A DNA stretch of 41,856 bases from Klebsiella sp. BIGb0138 (GCF_004342285.1 NZ_SMCV01000002.1:735313-777168), one strand, 5' to 3'. Numbered from the stretch's first letter, positions 10,129 through 20,557 are shown. Notes: a model not told the origin generated them from the sequence alone. Numbers and translations are program-made.

Positions 10129-10477
10129 AAGTATGCCTGCAATAGTTACTGAAAAGAGAGATATGCGAAGTATAGGTAATATGATTTAACTTTAAGGCGC
10201 GTAGGATGAAAAAAATAGCGATCTGATTAATGGTAGACGTCTGTGAGTATTTTTCCCGGTGGGCACATCAATTAATACAGCATTTTTATTTTGGACTTTG
10301 GCATTATAAAAAAACAGGGATGAGAATCATTTCCTCTGCTACCCGGTAAATAACCGCGAATTATTTTAATAAAAAGGTGTTAAATCAATACAATAGGAAA
10401 GGTTTTTCGGTACGAGCGAAGATGGCGGAGGCCGCAGACGCGCCCGACCTTCATCCGGCGCCGGAAGAGACAGGCAT

Positions 10478-10501
10478 AAAAAAGGCCACCTGACGGTGGC
10501 C
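10478..10501 (-). terminator. Rho-independent terminator of sdhCDAB-sucABCD
   Basis: On the minus strand, GGCCACC-GTCA-GGTGGCC (10484-10501) is followed by TTTTTTA. It lies about 50 nt past the sucD stop. It is a perfect 7-bp GC-rich stem with a tetraloop and U6, and would also form the 3' end of SdhX. Confidence 0.92.
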
Positions 10502-10550
10502 AACCATGTCGAAATCGGACATTTAACTGCTCATCGTGAGCAGAGAGGGT
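10478..10550 (-). ncRNA. sdhX: Probable 3'UTR-derived small RNA SdhX (RybD)
   Basis: The sucD 3'UTR ends in a strong terminator and carries the segment GTCCGATTTCGACAT (minus strand), which resembles the E. coli SdhX region as I recall it. In E. coli, RNase E releases SdhX from the sdh-suc mRNA. With Hfq it represses ackA and other targets, tying acetate metabolism to TCA expression. The 5' processing site cannot be fixed from sequence alone. Confidence 0.55.
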
Positions 10551-11420
10551 TTACTTAATAATTGATTTCAGCGCTTCGCCGATATCAGCCAGGCTACGCA
10601 CGGTTTTCACGCCCGCCGCTTCCAGCGCGGCAAATTTCTCATCCGCCGTACCTTTACCGCCGGCGATGATGGCGCCTGCGTGGCCCATACGCTTACCTTT
10701 CGGCGCGGTGACGCCGGCGATGTAACCGACAACCGGTTTGGTCACGTGATCTTTAATGTACGCCGCCGCTTCTTCTTCCGCGCTACCGCCGATCTCGCCG
10801 ATCATCACGATCGCTTCGGTCTGCGGATCTTCCTCGAACAGTTTCAGGATATCGATGAAGTTTGACCCCGGGATCGGGTCGCCGCCGATGCCGACGCAGG
10901 TAGACTGACCGAAACCGTAATCGGTGGTCTGCTTAACCGCTTCATAGGTCAGGGTGCCAGAGCGGGAAACGATGCCCACTTTACCCGGCTGATGAATGTG
11001 GCCCGGCATGATGCCAATTTTGCACTCGCCCGGCGTGATAACGCCCGGGCAGTTCGGGCCGATCATACGTACGCCAGCTTCATCCAGCTTCACCTTCACG
11101 GTCAGCATATCCAGCGTCGGGATACCTTCGGTAATGGTGATAATCAGCTTAATGCCCGCATCGATAGCTTCCAGAATGGAATCTTTGCAGAACGGTGCCG
11201 GAACGTAGATAACGGTCGCGGTGGCGCCGGTCGCTTCCACGGCTTCGCGCACGGTGTTGAACACCGGCAGGCCCAGGTGCGTAGTGCCGCCTTTACCTGG
11301 GGTTACGCCGCCAACCATCTGGGTACCGTAAGCGATCGCCTGTTCAGAGTGGAATGTGCCCTGGCTACCGGTGAAACCCTGGCAGATAACCTTAGTGTCT
11401 TTATTAATTAAAACTGACAT
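10551..11420 (-). CDS. sucD: Succinate-CoA ligase (ADP-forming) alpha subunit
   Basis: Alpha subunit of succinyl-CoA synthetase: succinyl-CoA + ADP + Pi gives succinate + CoA + ATP. It is 289 aa with an N-terminal CoA-binding Rossmann domain ([15 protein letters not shown], about 14-28) and a C-terminal ligase domain. The active-site phosphohistidine is His247 (KRMGHAGAI; His246 without the initiator Met). The ATG overlaps the sucC stop by one base (TAATG), giving coupled translation and balanced subunits. It is the last gene of the sdh-suc cluster. Confidence 0.97.
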   Translation of the reverse strand: MSVLINKDTKVICQGFTGSQGTFHSEQAIAYGTQMVGGVTPGKGGTTHLGLPVFNTVREAVEATGATATVIYVPAPFCKDSILEAIDAGIKLIITITEGIPTLDMLTVKVKLDEAGVRMIGPNCPGVITPGECKIGIMPGHIHQPGKVGIVSRSGTLTYEAVKQTTDYGFGQSTCVGIGGDPIPGSNFIDILKLFEEDPQTEAIVMIGEIGGSAEEEAAAYIKDHVTKPVVGYIAGVTAPKGKRMGHAGAIIAGGKGTADEKFAALEAAGVKTVRSLADIGEALKSIIK

Positions 11421-12586
11421 TATTTCCCCTCCACTGCGGCAACAACCTGCTGTGCTGCGTCCGTCAGACTTTTCGCTGCAATAATATTCAGGCCGCTGTC
11501 AGCCAGTTTCTTCGCGCCCAGTTCGGCGTTGTTACCTTCCAGACGTACCACTACCGGCACGTTCACGCCGACTTCCGCCACTGCGCCGATGATGCCGTCA
11601 GCAATCAGATCGCAACGCACGATACCGCCGAAGATGTTCACCAGCACGGCTTTAACATTGCTGTCGGAAAGGATGATTTTGAACGCTTCGGTAACGCGCT
11701 CTTTGGTTGCGCCGCCGCCCACGTCGAGGAAGTTAGCCGGTTCGCCGCCGTGCAGCTTAACGATGTCCATGGTCCCCATCGCCAGGCCCGCGCCGTTAAC
11801 CATGCAACCAATGTTGCCGTCCAGCGCAACGTAGTTCAGTTCCCACTGTGCCGCCTGGGCTTCACGCGGGTCTTCCTGAGACTGGTCGCGCATTTCACGC
11901 AGATCCGGCTGGCGGAACAGCGCATTGCCGTCAGCGCCCAGTTTGCCGTCGAGGCAGATCAGGTCGCCCTGCTTAGTGATAACCAGCGGGTTGATTTCGA
12001 TCAGCGCCAGGTCGCGCTCAAGGAAAATGGTCGCCAGCCCCATGAAGATTTTGGTGAACTGCTGAACCTGTTTACCTTCCAGGCCCAGTTTGAACGCCAG
12101 CTCGCGCCCCTGGTAAGGCATCGGGCCTGCCAGCGGATCGATCGCAATTTTGTGAATCAGGTGCGGCGTTTCTTCCGCCACTTTTTCGATTTCCACGCCG
12201 CCTTCGGTGGAGGCCATGAACACCACGCGACGGGAGCTACGGTCGACCACCGCGCCCAGATACAGCTCTTTAGCGATATCGGTCGCGGCTTCAACCAGAA
12301 TCTGGTTAACCGGCTGGCCGTTAGCATCTGTCTGGTAGGTCACCAGGCGTTTGCCCAGCCAATGTTCAGCAAATGCGCGAATGTCTTCTTTACTGTTAAC
12401 TACTTTCACACCGCCCGCTTTACCGCGGCCACCAGCGTGAACCTGACATTTCACTACCCACGGACCTGCACCGATTTTTGATGCGGCTTCTTCTGCTTCA
12501 CGCGGAGTAGTACAGGCATAACCCACCGGCGCCGGTAAGCCATAGCGGGCAAACAGTTGTTTTGCCTGATATTCATGTAAGTTCAT
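11420..12586 (-). CDS. sucC: Succinate-CoA ligase (ADP-forming) beta subunit
   Basis: Beta subunit of succinyl-CoA synthetase, 388 aa. It has an N-terminal ATP-grasp domain ([14 protein letters not shown] near 50-63; ALIEINPLV further on, part of the nucleotide/Mg site). A C-terminal CoA-ligase domain ([26 protein letters not shown]) binds the succinate carboxylate. It begins [16 protein letters not shown], the family-typical start. It overlaps sucD by one base and lies 115 nt after sucB, across a hairpin. Confidence 0.97.
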   Translation of the reverse strand: MNLHEYQAKQLFARYGLPAPVGYACTTPREAEEAASKIGAGPWVVKCQVHAGGRGKAGGVKVVNSKEDIRAFAEHWLGKRLVTYQTDANGQPVNQILVEAATDIAKELYLGAVVDRSSRRVVFMASTEGGVEIEKVAEETPHLIHKIAIDPLAGPMPYQGRELAFKLGLEGKQVQQFTKIFMGLATIFLERDLALIEINPLVITKQGDLICLDGKLGADGNALFRQPDLREMRDQSQEDPREAQAAQWELNYVALDGNIGCMVNGAGLAMGTMDIVKLHGGEPANFLDVGGGATKERVTEAFKIILSDSNVKAVLVNIFGGIVRCDLIADGIIGAVAEVGVNVPVVVRLEGNNAELGAKKLADSGLNIIAAKSLTDAAQQVVAAVEGK

Positions 12587-12666
12587 GTGTTCAGTCCATC
12601 CTTCAGGTAATCGTTATCATTGAGTCTGTAAGGCGCAAAGCCTCCAGCGCAGATGATGTTTTTATT

Positions 12667-12694
12667 GGCCCGGAGAGCTGAACGCTTCCGGGCC
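12667..12694 (-). other. Stable intergenic hairpin between sucB and sucC
   Basis: GGCCCGGA (12667-12674) and TCCGGGCC (12687-12694) form a perfect 8-bp GC stem with a 12-nt loop, 8 nt past the sucB stop. On the minus strand it is followed by AATAAAAA rather than a U-tract, so read-through into sucCD is expected. It may protect the upstream mRNA from 3' exonucleases and set the sucAB:sucCD ratio. Confidence 0.6.
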
Positions 12695-12701
12695 ATTATC
12701 A

Positions 12702-13925
12702 CTACACGTCCAGCAGCAGACGAGTCGGGTCTTCCAGCAGCTCTTTGATTGCTACCAGGAAGCCTACCGATTCACGTCCATCGATCAGACGGTGGTCGTA
12801 GGAGAGCGCCAGGTACATCATCGGCAGAATTTCTACCTTGCCATTGACCGCCATCGGGCGATCTTTAATGGCGTGCATACCCAGAATGGCGCTCTGCGGT
12901 GGGTTGATGATCGGCGTGGACATCAGAGAACCGAATACGCCGCCGTTGGTAATGGTGAAGTTGCCGCCGGTCAGGTCATCTACGGTCAGCTTGCCGTCAC
13001 GGCCTTTCACTGCCAGCTCTTTAATATTCTTTTCGATGTCCGCCATACCCAGCAGATCCACATCGCGCAGAACCGGGGTCACCAGACCGCGCGGCGTAGA
13101 GACCGCCATGCTGACGTCGAAGTAGTTGTGGTACACCACATCATCGCCATCGATCGAGGCGTTCACTTCCGGATAGCGTTTCAGCGCTTCAACCACCGCT
13201 TTCACGTAGAAGGACATAAAGCCCAGACGGATGCCGTGACGTTTTTCGAACGCGTCGCCGTACTGCTTACGCAGGTCCATAATCGGCTTCATGTTGACTT
13301 CGTTGAAGGTCGTCAGCATGGCGGTAGAGTTTTTCGCTTCCAGCAGACGCTCGGCGACGCGTTTGCGCAGACGGGTCATCGGCACGCGTTTTTCCGAGCG
13401 GTGGCCCAGTTGAGCAACCGGTGCTGCTGCCGCCGCTGCCGGCGCTTTCGCTTCGGTTTTCGCCGGCGCCGCGGCCAGGTGTTTCTCAACATCTTCACGG
13501 GTCAGACGGCCACCGACGCCGGTGCCTTTAATGGCATTGGCATCAAGATTATGTTCAGCCAGCAGGCGACGGATCGCCGGGCTGAGGGCATCGTTGCTCT
13601 GCTCTTCCAGAGACGCCTGCTGACGCTGAGCCGGGGTGGACTCTTTGGCGTCGGATTTCGCGGCGGACTCTTTGCCCGCGCTATTGCCCTCACGCAGGCG
13701 ACCAAGGATCTGGCGAGAAAGCACGGTGGCGCCTTCATCTTCCAGCACTGCATCCAGAATGCCGTCCGCTGATGCCGGTACTTCCAGTACCACTTTGTCA
13801 GTTTCGATTTCCACCAGCACTTCATCACGCTGGACGCTATCGCCCGGTTTTTTATGCCAGGTCGCAACGGTCGCGTCAGCTACGGACTCAGGCAGGTCGG
13901 GAACCAGAATATCTACGCTACTCAT
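12702..13925 (-). CDS. sucB: 2-oxoglutarate dehydrogenase E2 (dihydrolipoyl succinyltransferase)
   Basis: Core of the 2-oxoglutarate dehydrogenase complex; it transfers the succinyl group from lipoamide to CoA. It has 407 aa. One lipoyl domain (1-80) carries lipoyl-lysine Lys44 in [11 protein letters not shown]. An Ala/Lys-rich linker and a peripheral-subunit-binding domain follow (about 112-150; [13 protein letters not shown]). The catalytic domain (about 178-407) ends with HRLIDGRE, giving catalytic His378 and Asp382. It starts 14 nt after sucA with an AGGAT ribosome site. Confidence 0.97.
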   Translation of the reverse strand: MSSVDILVPDLPESVADATVATWHKKPGDSVQRDEVLVEIETDKVVLEVPASADGILDAVLEDEGATVLSRQILGRLREGNSAGKESAAKSDAKESTPAQRQQASLEEQSNDALSPAIRRLLAEHNLDANAIKGTGVGGRLTREDVEKHLAAAPAKTEAKAPAAAAAAPVAQLGHRSEKRVPMTRLRKRVAERLLEAKNSTAMLTTFNEVNMKPIMDLRKQYGDAFEKRHGIRLGFMSFYVKAVVEALKRYPEVNASIDGDDVVYHNYFDVSMAVSTPRGLVTPVLRDVDLLGMADIEKNIKELAVKGRDGKLTVDDLTGGNFTITNGGVFGSLMSTPIINPPQSAILGMHAIKDRPMAVNGKVEILPMMYLALSYDHRLIDGRESVGFLVAIKELLEDPTRLLLDV

Positions 13926-13939
13926 TATGTATCCTTTAA

Positions 13940-16747
13940 TTAATCGACGTTCAGCGCGTCATTGACCAGATCTTGTTGCTGTTTCTGGTGAACGGACATG
14001 TACCCTACCGCCGGAGAGGCGGAGGCCGGGCGGCCTGCGTAACGCAGAGAGGCCCCAAACGGAATCACTTCGCGGAAGTGATGCTGGCTGCAGTACCACG
14101 CGCCCTGGTTGAGCGGTTCTTCCTGGCACCAGACAAAATCATGCACGTGGGCATAAGGCTTCAGCGCTTCCTGTACCGCCTGATGCGGGAACGGATAGAG
14201 CTGCTCTACGCGCACGATAGCGACATCTTTTTGGTCGTTCTTACGGCGTTGTTCCAGCAGGTCGTAATAAACCTTACCAGAGCACAGCACCACACGCTTG
14301 ACGGCTTTCGGGTCGAGATCGTCGATTTCACCGATGGCCGGCAGGAAGGTGCCGTTAGCCAGTTCATCGAGGCTGGAAACGGCCAGCGGATGACGCAGCA
14401 GCGATTTCGGCGACATCACCACCAGCGGACGGCGCATCCCGCGCAGCGCCTGACGACGCAGCATGTGGTAAACCTGGGCCGGTGTAGACGGTACGCAGAC
14501 CTGCATATTCTGCTCAGCGCACAGCTGCAGATAGCGTTCCAGACGCGCGGAGGAGTGCTCCGGGCCCTGACCTTCATAGCCGTGCGGCAGCAGCATGACC
14601 AGGCCACACATACGGCCCCACTTCTGCTCGCCGGAGCTGATGAACTGGTCGATAACCACCTGAGCGCCGTTGGCGAAGTCACCAAACTGCGCTTCCCAGA
14701 TAGTCAGGGTGCGTGGTTCAGCGGTGGCATAGCCGTATTCAAACGCCAGTACCGCCTCTTCAGACAGAACGGAGTCCCAGACTTTGAAGTGCTCCTGGCC
14801 ATTATGAACATGCTGCAGCGGGGTGTAGGTCGAACCATTCACCTGGTTATGGATAACCGAGTGACGGTGGAAGAAGGTCCCACGGCCGGAGTCCTCACCG
14901 GAGAGACGAATCGGAATGCCTTCGTCTACCAGCGTGGCGTAGGCCAGGTTTTCCGCGGCCCCCCAGTCAAACAGCTTCTCACCGGCGGCCATTGCCTGAC
15001 GATCGCCATAAATCTTCGCCACGCGAGACTGCATTTCGATGCTGTCCGGCACCGTGCTGATGCGTTTCGCCAGCTCCTGCAGACGTTTCATCTCAACTTT
15101 ACTCGGGTAGCTCTCATCCCACTCGTGGTTGAGGTACGGCGACCAGGTAAAGGAGTGCAGGTTCATCGGACGCCACTCTTCCACCACGCATTCGCCGGCA
15201 TCCAGCGCATCGCGGTAAAGGTTAACCAGTTCGGTGGCATCTTCCAGCGTCGACACGTTATCCTGCTCAAGTTTGTCAGCATAGATTTTGCGCGGCGTCG
15301 GGTGTTTTTTGATTTTCTGGTACATCAGCGGCTGAGTCGCGCTCGGCTCGTCGGCTTCGTTGTGGCCGTGACGGCGGTAGCACACCAGGTCGATGAAGAC
15401 ATCGCGTTTGAAGGTATTACGGAAATCCAGCGCCAGACGGGTGACGAACGCTACGGCTTCCGGATCGTCCGCGTTAACGTGGAAGATCGGCGCCTGAACC
15501 ATTTTACCGATATCGGTGCAGTATGGCGTGGAACGCGCATCCAGCGGGTTCGAGGTGGTGAAACCCACCTGGTTGTTGATAACGATACGTACGGTACCGC
15601 CCACTTCGTAGCCGCGCGCTTTGGACATGTTCAGGGTTTCCTGAACCACGCCCTGGCCGGTAACGGCGGCATCGCCGTGAATAGTAATCGGCAGCACTTT
15701 ATTGCTGCTCGGTTCGTCGAGGCGATCCAGACGGGCGCGTACGGAGCCGATAACCACCGGGCTGACGATTTCAAGGTGCGACGGGTTAAACGCCAGCGCA
15801 AGGTGAACCAGTCCGCCTTCGGTTTCCATATCGGAGGAGAAGCCCATGTGGTACTTCACGTCGCCGGTGCCGAGGTGTTCTTTATGTTTGCCGGCGAATT
15901 CGTCAAACAGATCCTGCGGTTTTTTACCCAGTACGTTAACCAGCACGTTCAGACGACCGCGGTGCGCCATGCCCAGCACCACTTCACGGGTGCCGCTCTT
16001 GCCGGCGTGACGGATAATCTCTTTCAGCATCGGGATCAGCGCATCGCCGCCTTCCAGCGAGAAGCGTTTTGCCCCGGGGAATTTCGCGCCGAGATAACGT
16101 TCCAGACCTTCAGCTGCCGTCAGCTCGGTTAAGAAACGTTTTTTCTCCTCAGCGCTGAAGCTGGCTTTGCCTGCAACCGATTCAATACGCTGCTGAATCC
16201 AGCGTTTCTCTTCGGTTGAGGTGATATGCATGTATTCCGCGCCGATAGCGCCGCAGTAGGTCTGTTTGAGCGCCGCGATCAGGTCGCCCAGTTTCATCGT
16301 GTCTTTGCCGATAGCAAAAGAGCCTACGTTATAGCTTTCCTGGAAATCGGCCTCGGTCAGATCGTGGTATGCAGGATCGAGATCCGCCACTCTCTCTTGC
16401 TTCCACAGTCCCAGCGGATCGAGATTCGCATGCTGGTGGCCACGGAAACGATATGCGTTGATGAGCTGCAGGACTTTAACCTGCTTCACATTGGTGTCAG
16501 GGTCGGAAATCGAAGAAGTGTAACGTGAGGCATCCTTCGCCAGTCGACGGAAATAATCACGCGTTTTCGAATGAAATTGATCCGGTTTGACTCCGGTGCC
16601 AGGTAACTGCTGGAACATAGAACGCCAGTTGGCGTCAACAGAGTCAGGATCGGTTAAGAAGTCTTCATAGAGCTGTTCTATCCAGCTCTGGTTCGAACCA
16701 GAGAGGTAAGAAGAGTCCAGCCAGGCTTTCATTGCGCCGTTCTGCAT
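13940..16747 (-). CDS. sucA: 2-oxoglutarate dehydrogenase E1 component
   Basis: Thiamine-diphosphate-dependent decarboxylase of the 2-oxoglutarate dehydrogenase complex, 935 aa (E. coli 933). It begins [15 protein letters not shown]. An N-terminal E2-binding segment precedes the ThDP domains, which carry [16 protein letters not shown] and [17 protein letters not shown]. Later come [13 protein letters not shown] and the transketolase-like part with [14 protein letters not shown]. It follows sdhB after 380 nt holding repeats. In E. coli it is transcribed mainly by read-through from the sdhC promoter plus a weak local promoter. Confidence 0.97.
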   Translation of the reverse strand: MQNGAMKAWLDSSYLSGSNQSWIEQLYEDFLTDPDSVDANWRSMFQQLPGTGVKPDQFHSKTRDYFRRLAKDASRYTSSISDPDTNVKQVKVLQLINAYRFRGHQHANLDPLGLWKQERVADLDPAYHDLTEADFQESYNVGSFAIGKDTMKLGDLIAALKQTYCGAIGAEYMHITSTEEKRWIQQRIESVAGKASFSAEEKKRFLTELTAAEGLERYLGAKFPGAKRFSLEGGDALIPMLKEIIRHAGKSGTREVVLGMAHRGRLNVLVNVLGKKPQDLFDEFAGKHKEHLGTGDVKYHMGFSSDMETEGGLVHLALAFNPSHLEIVSPVVIGSVRARLDRLDEPSSNKVLPITIHGDAAVTGQGVVQETLNMSKARGYEVGGTVRIVINNQVGFTTSNPLDARSTPYCTDIGKMVQAPIFHVNADDPEAVAFVTRLALDFRNTFKRDVFIDLVCYRRHGHNEADEPSATQPLMYQKIKKHPTPRKIYADKLEQDNVSTLEDATELVNLYRDALDAGECVVEEWRPMNLHSFTWSPYLNHEWDESYPSKVEMKRLQELAKRISTVPDSIEMQSRVAKIYGDRQAMAAGEKLFDWGAAENLAYATLVDEGIPIRLSGEDSGRGTFFHRHSVIHNQVNGSTYTPLQHVHNGQEHFKVWDSVLSEEAVLAFEYGYATAEPRTLTIWEAQFGDFANGAQVVIDQFISSGEQKWGRMCGLVMLLPHGYEGQGPEHSSARLERYLQLCAEQNMQVCVPSTPAQVYHMLRRQALRGMRRPLVVMSPKSLLRHPLAVSSLDELANGTFLPAIGEIDDLDPKAVKRVVLCSGKVYYDLLEQRRKNDQKDVAIVRVEQLYPFPHQAVQEALKPYAHVHDFVWCQEEPLNQGAWYCSQHHFREVIPFGASLRYAGRPASASPAVGYMSVHQKQQQDLVNDALNVD

Positions 16748-16861
16748 CGTGATCCCTTAAGCATTTATATGCTTATTTCGCCGTAGAAACTACCACGCAC
16801 ATCAATTGTGCGTGCCGGGGTTCACTTGTTGCGGACGAGTTGTGGCTTCTGCGTCCGCGAA

Positions 16862-17037
16862 GGAACCTTTAAAAACTGCCATTAATCTTCGGCGTTCAGG
16901 CTGCGGTTGCGTTAGCTGCCTTCACTTACCCCGGTCACATAGTTCACTATGCTCCCGGGGATGCGTTCAGTTGCCGCCTTACCTCGCTCTGAACGCCTTG
17001 ATTACTGGTACATATTTGGCGGTTTTTAAAGATTTCC
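16862..17037. repeat. ERIC (IRU)-like element forming a long imperfect hairpin
   Basis: The core GTTAGCTGCCTTCACTTACC and the following CCGGTCAC...GCTCCCGGGG match ERIC as I remember it. The centre is CATAG-TTCA-CTATG. Outer arms are GGCGTTCAG (16891-16899) with CTGAACGCC (16989-16997), and TTTAAAAACTGCC (16868-16880) with GGCGGTTTTTAAA (17018-17030). About 10 extra bases in the right arm make it asymmetric. It is longer than the usual 126 bp. It is transcribed within the sdh-suc mRNA. Confidence 0.7.
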
Positions 17038-17045
17038 TGCCATAT

Positions 17046-17114
17046 CCCCGGCGGCACAAACGCTGCCGGGGCTACTGCCTCGGGTAGCCCGGATAAGCGA
17101 TAGCGCCATCCGGG
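17046..17114. repeat. REP/BIME-like pair after sdhB
   Basis: There are two adjacent palindromic units. CCCCGGC...GCCGGGG spans 17046-17071; a second, with ends CCCGGATAAGCG and GCGCCATCCGGG, spans 17088-17114. The second resembles the enterobacterial REP consensus (GCCGGAT...ATCCGGC). It lies 14 nt past the sdhB stop, a typical BIME position, where REP hairpins block 3' decay of upstream mRNA. Confidence 0.65.
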
Positions 17115-17127
17115 ACGACCGGGTTAC

Positions 17128-17844
17128 TTACGCACTACGTTGCAGCAGCATCGACTTGATATGGCCGATGGCCCGCGTCGGGTTCAGCCCTTTCGGACAT
17201 ACACTGACGCAGTTCATAATGCTATGACAGCGGAATACGCTGAAAGCATCGCTTAACCCTTCCAGGCGGCTGTCGGTTTCGGTATCGCGACTGTCAATCA
17301 GGAAGCGATACGCCGCCAGCAGACCAGCCGGGCCGATAAACTTGTCCGGGTTCCACCAGAACGACGGGCAAGAGGTTGAACAACATGCGCAGAGAATACA
17401 CTCGTACAGACCATCGAGTTTCTCACGCTGCTCGGGCTTCTGCAGATGCTCGCGAGCCGGAGGATTTTGCCCATTATTCAACAAGTAAGGCTTAATCTTC
17501 TCATATTGTGCATAGAATTGCCCCATGTCTACAACCAAATCGCGGATAACCGGCAAACCAGGCAGCGGACGGATGACAATTTTCTTACCCGGCTGATTCA
17601 GCGCGGAGATCGGCGTGATGCACGCCAGACCATTTTTACCGTTCATGTTCAGACCGTCGGAGCCACATACCCCTTCACGGCAGGAACGACGAAAAGAGAG
17701 CGACGGATCTTTTTCTTTCAGCTGCATCAGAGCATCCAGCAGCATCATGTCGCGACCTTCTTCCGCTTCCAGGGTGTAATCCTGCATACGCGGAGCATCG
17801 TCTACATCCGGGTTATAGCGATAAATTGAAAACTCGAGTTTCAT
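17128..17844 (-). CDS. sdhB: Succinate dehydrogenase iron-sulfur subunit
   Basis: Electron-transfer subunit of complex II, 238 aa. The N-terminal plant-ferredoxin-like domain ligates the [2Fe-2S] cluster with Cys55, Cys60, Asp63 and Cys75 (CREGVCGSDG; the Asp ligand is as in E. coli). The C-terminal domain has CILCACCSTSCP for the [4Fe-4S] and [3Fe-4S] clusters, completed by CHSIMNCVSVCPKG. It passes electrons from SdhA FAD to ubiquinone at the SdhBCD interface. It starts 15 nt after sdhA. Confidence 0.97.
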   Translation of the reverse strand: MKLEFSIYRYNPDVDDAPRMQDYTLEAEEGRDMMLLDALMQLKEKDPSLSFRRSCREGVCGSDGLNMNGKNGLACITPISALNQPGKKIVIRPLPGLPVIRDLVVDMGQFYAQYEKIKPYLLNNGQNPPAREHLQKPEQREKLDGLYECILCACCSTSCPSFWWNPDKFIGPAGLLAAYRFLIDSRDTETDSRLEGLSDAFSVFRCHSIMNCVSVCPKGLNPTRAIGHIKSMLLQRSA

Positions 17845-17859
17845 TTTCCTGTCTCCGCA

Positions 17860-19626
17860 TTAATAAGTACGAATCTTCGGCGGGAATGCCGGACGCAGTT
17901 TCGGTTCCATGTTGACGCTACGACGCGTCATGGATTCCGACTCTGGCAGATACAGGGAATGGCACAGCCAGTTTTCGTCATCACGTTCCGGGAAGTCAAA
18001 GCGGCTATGCGCGCCCCGGCTTTCGGTACGGAAGTTGGCAGAGACCGCCGTTGCATAAGCGGTTTCCATCAGGTTATCCAGCTCCAGGCACTCAACGCGC
18101 TGGGTGTTGAACTCGCTGGAGGTGTCGTCAAGACGCGCATTTTTCAGACGCTCACGAATCACTTTCAGCTGCTCAAGCCCTTTCGCCATCGCATCACCTT
18201 CGCGGAATACCGAGAAGTTGTGCTGCATGCACTCCTGCAGCGCTTTGCGGATAACGGCCGGATCTTCACCGTCGCGGTTGTTGTTCCAACGGTTCAGGCG
18301 TGCCAGAGAAGCGTCGATTTCTTCTTCGCTGGCATCACGCAGCGCGCCCTGCTCGGCGATAGATTCCTGCAGATGCAGGCCCGCCGCGCGGCCGAAGACC
18401 ACCAGGTCAAGCAGCGAGTTGCCGCCCAGACGGTTAGCGCCGTGTACCGATACGCAGGCGATCTCACCTACCGCGAACAGCCCCGGGATCACCACGTCTT
18501 CGCCTTTTTCATTCACGGTCAGCGCCTGGCCGGTCACTTTGGTCGGTATACCGCCCATCATGTAGTGGCAGGTCGGGATAACCGGAATCGGTTCTTTAAC
18601 CGGGTCAACGTGAGCAAAGGTACGGGAGAGCTCAAGGATCCCCGGCAGACGGGATTCGAGAACTTCTTTACCCAGATGGTCCAGTTTCAGTTTCGCATGC
18701 GGACCCCACGGGCCGTCACAGCCGCGACCTTCACGGATTTCGATCATGATGGAACGCGCCACCACGTCACGACCCGCCAGGTCTTTCGCATTCGGCGCAT
18801 AGCGCTCCATGAAACGCTCGCCATGCTTGTTCAGCAGATAACCGCCTTCACCACGGCAGCCTTCGGTGACCAGAACCCCTGCCCCGGCGATACCGGTCGG
18901 GTGGAACTGCCACATTTCCATATCCTGCACCGGCACGCCGGCGCGAATCGCCATCCCGACGCCGTCACCGGTGTTGATGTGGGCGTTGGTGGTGGACTGA
19001 TAGATACGGCCAGCGCCGCCGGTTGCCAGCACGGTCGCGCGGGCTTTGAAGTAAACCACTTCACCGGTTTCGATACACAGCGCGGTACAACCGACCACTG
19101 CGCCATCGGCGTTTTTCACCAGATCCAGCGCATACCATTCGGAGAAAATAGTGGTATGGTTTTTCAGGTTCTGCTGGTAAAGCGTGTGCAGCAGCGCGTG
19201 GCCGGTACGGTCAGCCGCTGCCGCAGTACGTGCCGCCTGCTCGCCGCCGAAGTTTTTCGACTGGCCGCCAAACGGACGTTGATAGATGGAGCCATCGTCC
19301 AGACGAGAGAACGGCAGCCCCATGTGTTCCAGCTCCAGAATCGCTTCCGGGCCGGTCTTACACATATATTCGATAGCGTCCTGATCGCCGATATAGTCCG
19401 ACCCTTTTACGGTGTCGTACATATGCCATTCCCAGTTATCTTCATGGGTATTACCGAGCGCCACGGTGATGCCACCCTGCGCGGAAACGGTATGGGAACG
19501 GGTAGGGAACACTTTAGAGAGCAGCGCACAGCTCTGGCCGCTCTGGGAAATTTGCAGCGCCGCGCGCATACCTGCGCCACCGGCACCAATAACAACTGCA
19601 TCAAATTCTCTGACAGGCAATTTCAT
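17860..19626 (-). CDS. sdhA: Succinate dehydrogenase flavoprotein subunit
   Basis: Catalytic subunit of complex II oxidising succinate to fumarate, 588 aa. It has an N-terminal FAD-binding Rossmann motif ([14 protein letters not shown], about 11-24) and His45, the covalent FAD attachment site ([11 protein letters not shown]). The capping domain and the catalytic FHPTG and RLGGNSLLD regions follow. ATG 19626 is preferred to an in-frame GTG 4 codons upstream. It gives His45 numbering, lies behind GGGGTG, and shares one base with the sdhD stop (TAATG), indicating coupling. Confidence 0.97.
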   Translation of the reverse strand: MKLPVREFDAVVIGAGGAGMRAALQISQSGQSCALLSKVFPTRSHTVSAQGGITVALGNTHEDNWEWHMYDTVKGSDYIGDQDAIEYMCKTGPEAILELEHMGLPFSRLDDGSIYQRPFGGQSKNFGGEQAARTAAAADRTGHALLHTLYQQNLKNHTTIFSEWYALDLVKNADGAVVGCTALCIETGEVVYFKARATVLATGGAGRIYQSTTNAHINTGDGVGMAIRAGVPVQDMEMWQFHPTGIAGAGVLVTEGCRGEGGYLLNKHGERFMERYAPNAKDLAGRDVVARSIMIEIREGRGCDGPWGPHAKLKLDHLGKEVLESRLPGILELSRTFAHVDPVKEPIPVIPTCHYMMGGIPTKVTGQALTVNEKGEDVVIPGLFAVGEIACVSVHGANRLGGNSLLDLVVFGRAAGLHLQESIAEQGALRDASEEEIDASLARLNRWNNNRDGEDPAVIRKALQECMQHNFSVFREGDAMAKGLEQLKVIRERLKNARLDDTSSEFNTQRVECLELDNLMETAYATAVSANFRTESRGAHSRFDFPERDDENWLCHSLYLPESESMTRRSVNMEPKLRPAFPPKIRTY

Positions 19627-19973
19627 TACACACCCCACACCACAACAAATCCATAAAGAACGTAAGCCACCAGCGCGACAACGATAACCAGTTGCAGAAT
19701 TAAGCGCACGGCCAGTGGTTTAACGTAGTCCGTTAATACCTGCCACATCCCGATCCAGGCGTGAATCAGAATGGAGATAAGGGCCAGCAGGGTGAAGACT
19801 TTAGTGAATGCGGAGGAGAAAAAGCCCGTCCAGACTTCCCAGGAAATTTCACCTGTGGTGGCAAAAAAGCCAACCATGTAGATGATGTAAAGGGTCAGAA
19901 CGATGGCGGTAGCACGAACCAGAATGAAGTCATGTACGCCGTTGCGTCCCAGTGCTGAGGCGTTGCTTACCAT
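19626..19973 (-). CDS. sdhD: Succinate dehydrogenase membrane anchor subunit SdhD
   Basis: One of two membrane anchors of complex II, 115 aa with three transmembrane helices (about 15-36, 56-78 and 88-113). His71 (ILIHAWIG) is the second axial heme b ligand. Asp82 and Tyr83 (LTDYVK) line the ubiquinone site. It overlaps sdhC by 7 nt at its start and sdhA by 1 nt at its stop, a tightly coupled arrangement. Confidence 0.97.
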   Translation of the reverse strand: MVSNASALGRNGVHDFILVRATAIVLTLYIIYMVGFFATTGEISWEVWTGFFSSAFTKVFTLLALISILIHAWIGMWQVLTDYVKPLAVRLILQLVIVVALVAYVLYGFVVVWGV

Positions 19974-20356
19974 ACGAGGACTCCTGCGAGAAGTGAAAGC
20001 ACGACAGTAATAACAAAAGAAATCTTAGCGGAGCGTGTCCCTACTTCGAGGGTTTCTTCCAGGTAGCCAAAATCCATCATCAGATGGCGAATACCGACAA
20101 CAGCGTGGTAAGCCAAAGCGGTCAGAATGCCCCACATGATGAACTTCACAAAGAAGCTATCCATGATGGATGACGCGACAAGGAAACCTTCGGGAGAGGA
20201 GAGGCTGGTGCCCAGCAACCAAAGCAAAATTCCGACCGCCACGAAGGTGATGACACCGGAAACGCGATGGAGAATGGACGCTATCGCTGTGATTGGGAAC
20301 CGGATCGTTTGCAGATCCAGATTGACAGGTCTTTGTTTTTTCACATTTCTTACCAT
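19967..20356 (-). CDS. sdhC: Succinate dehydrogenase cytochrome b556 subunit SdhC
   Basis: Large membrane anchor of complex II, 129 aa with three transmembrane helices. His84 (ALAYHAVVG) is an axial heme b ligand. Ser27 and Arg31 ([10 protein letters not shown]) contact ubiquinone. The frame is open to an upstream ATG at 20371 (MWALF added), used in some older annotations. ATG 20356 gives standard numbering and length, although its ribosome site is not strong, so the start keeps some doubt. It is the first gene of sdhCDAB-sucABCD. Confidence 0.95.
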   Translation of the reverse strand: MVRNVKKQRPVNLDLQTIRFPITAIASILHRVSGVITFVAVGILLWLLGTSLSSPEGFLVASSIMDSFFVKFIMWGILTALAYHAVVGIRHLMMDFGYLEETLEVGTRSAKISFVITVVLSLLAGVLVW

Positions 20357-20528
20357 GAATAACGCCCACATGCTGTTCTTATTGTTTCCTTCCTCCGGTC
20401 TGCTTGCGGGTCAGACAGCGTCCTTTCTATAACCTGTAGTCATGATAAAACCCCTTTTCAAGAGCTAAAACGTGACCAAACAACGCTGGGTGGCTCGGGA
20501 TTGCAGGGTATTCCGGAGACCTGGCGGC

Positions 20529-20557
20529 AGTATAGGCCGTTCACAAAATCATTACAA
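20529..20557 (-). promoter_or_regulatory. sdhC promoter
   Basis: On the minus strand there is a -35 TTGTAA (20552-20557), a 17-bp spacer and a -10 TATACT (20529-20534). The surrounding bases (AATGATTTTGTGAAC) agree with the E. coli sdhC promoter as I recall it. The predicted leader to ATG 20356 is about 165 nt. Confidence 0.75.

Larger units (their letters stand above)
9711..10477. other. AT-rich intergenic region between sucD and cydA (cydA control region; no gene seen)
   Basis: About 770 nt without a credible gene on either strand. In E. coli the same gap holds mngRAB, which is absent here. The 9711-10130 part is the cydA leader and promoter with FNR and ArcA sites. From about 10130 to 10380 I see only AT-rich sequence. 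Bases 10395-10470 are GC-rich with short inverted segments but no recognised element. Confidence 0.7.
16748..17127. other. sdhB-sucA intergenic region, filled by repeats
   Basis: 380 nt with no gene. From sucA outward it holds the sucA leader (16748-16860), a large ERIC-like inverted repeat (16862-17037) and a REP-like pair (17046-17114) just past sdhB. I could not assign a sucA promoter with confidence. Confidence 0.8.

Noticed and set aside
10206..10226. Mini-[24 protein letters not shown] preceded by AGG
   Set aside because: Six codons only and with no downstream gene on that strand; a leader peptide role has no support.
13973..16132. 719-aa open frame on the plus strand opposite sucA
   Set aside because: It mirrors sucA codon structure in high-GC DNA, has no ribosome site, and its translation is His/Arg/Gln-rich without known motifs. 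sucA on the other strand is certain.
17959..19656. 565-aa open frame opposite sdhA
   Set aside because: Antisense shadow of sdhA, with biased composition and no recognisable domain.
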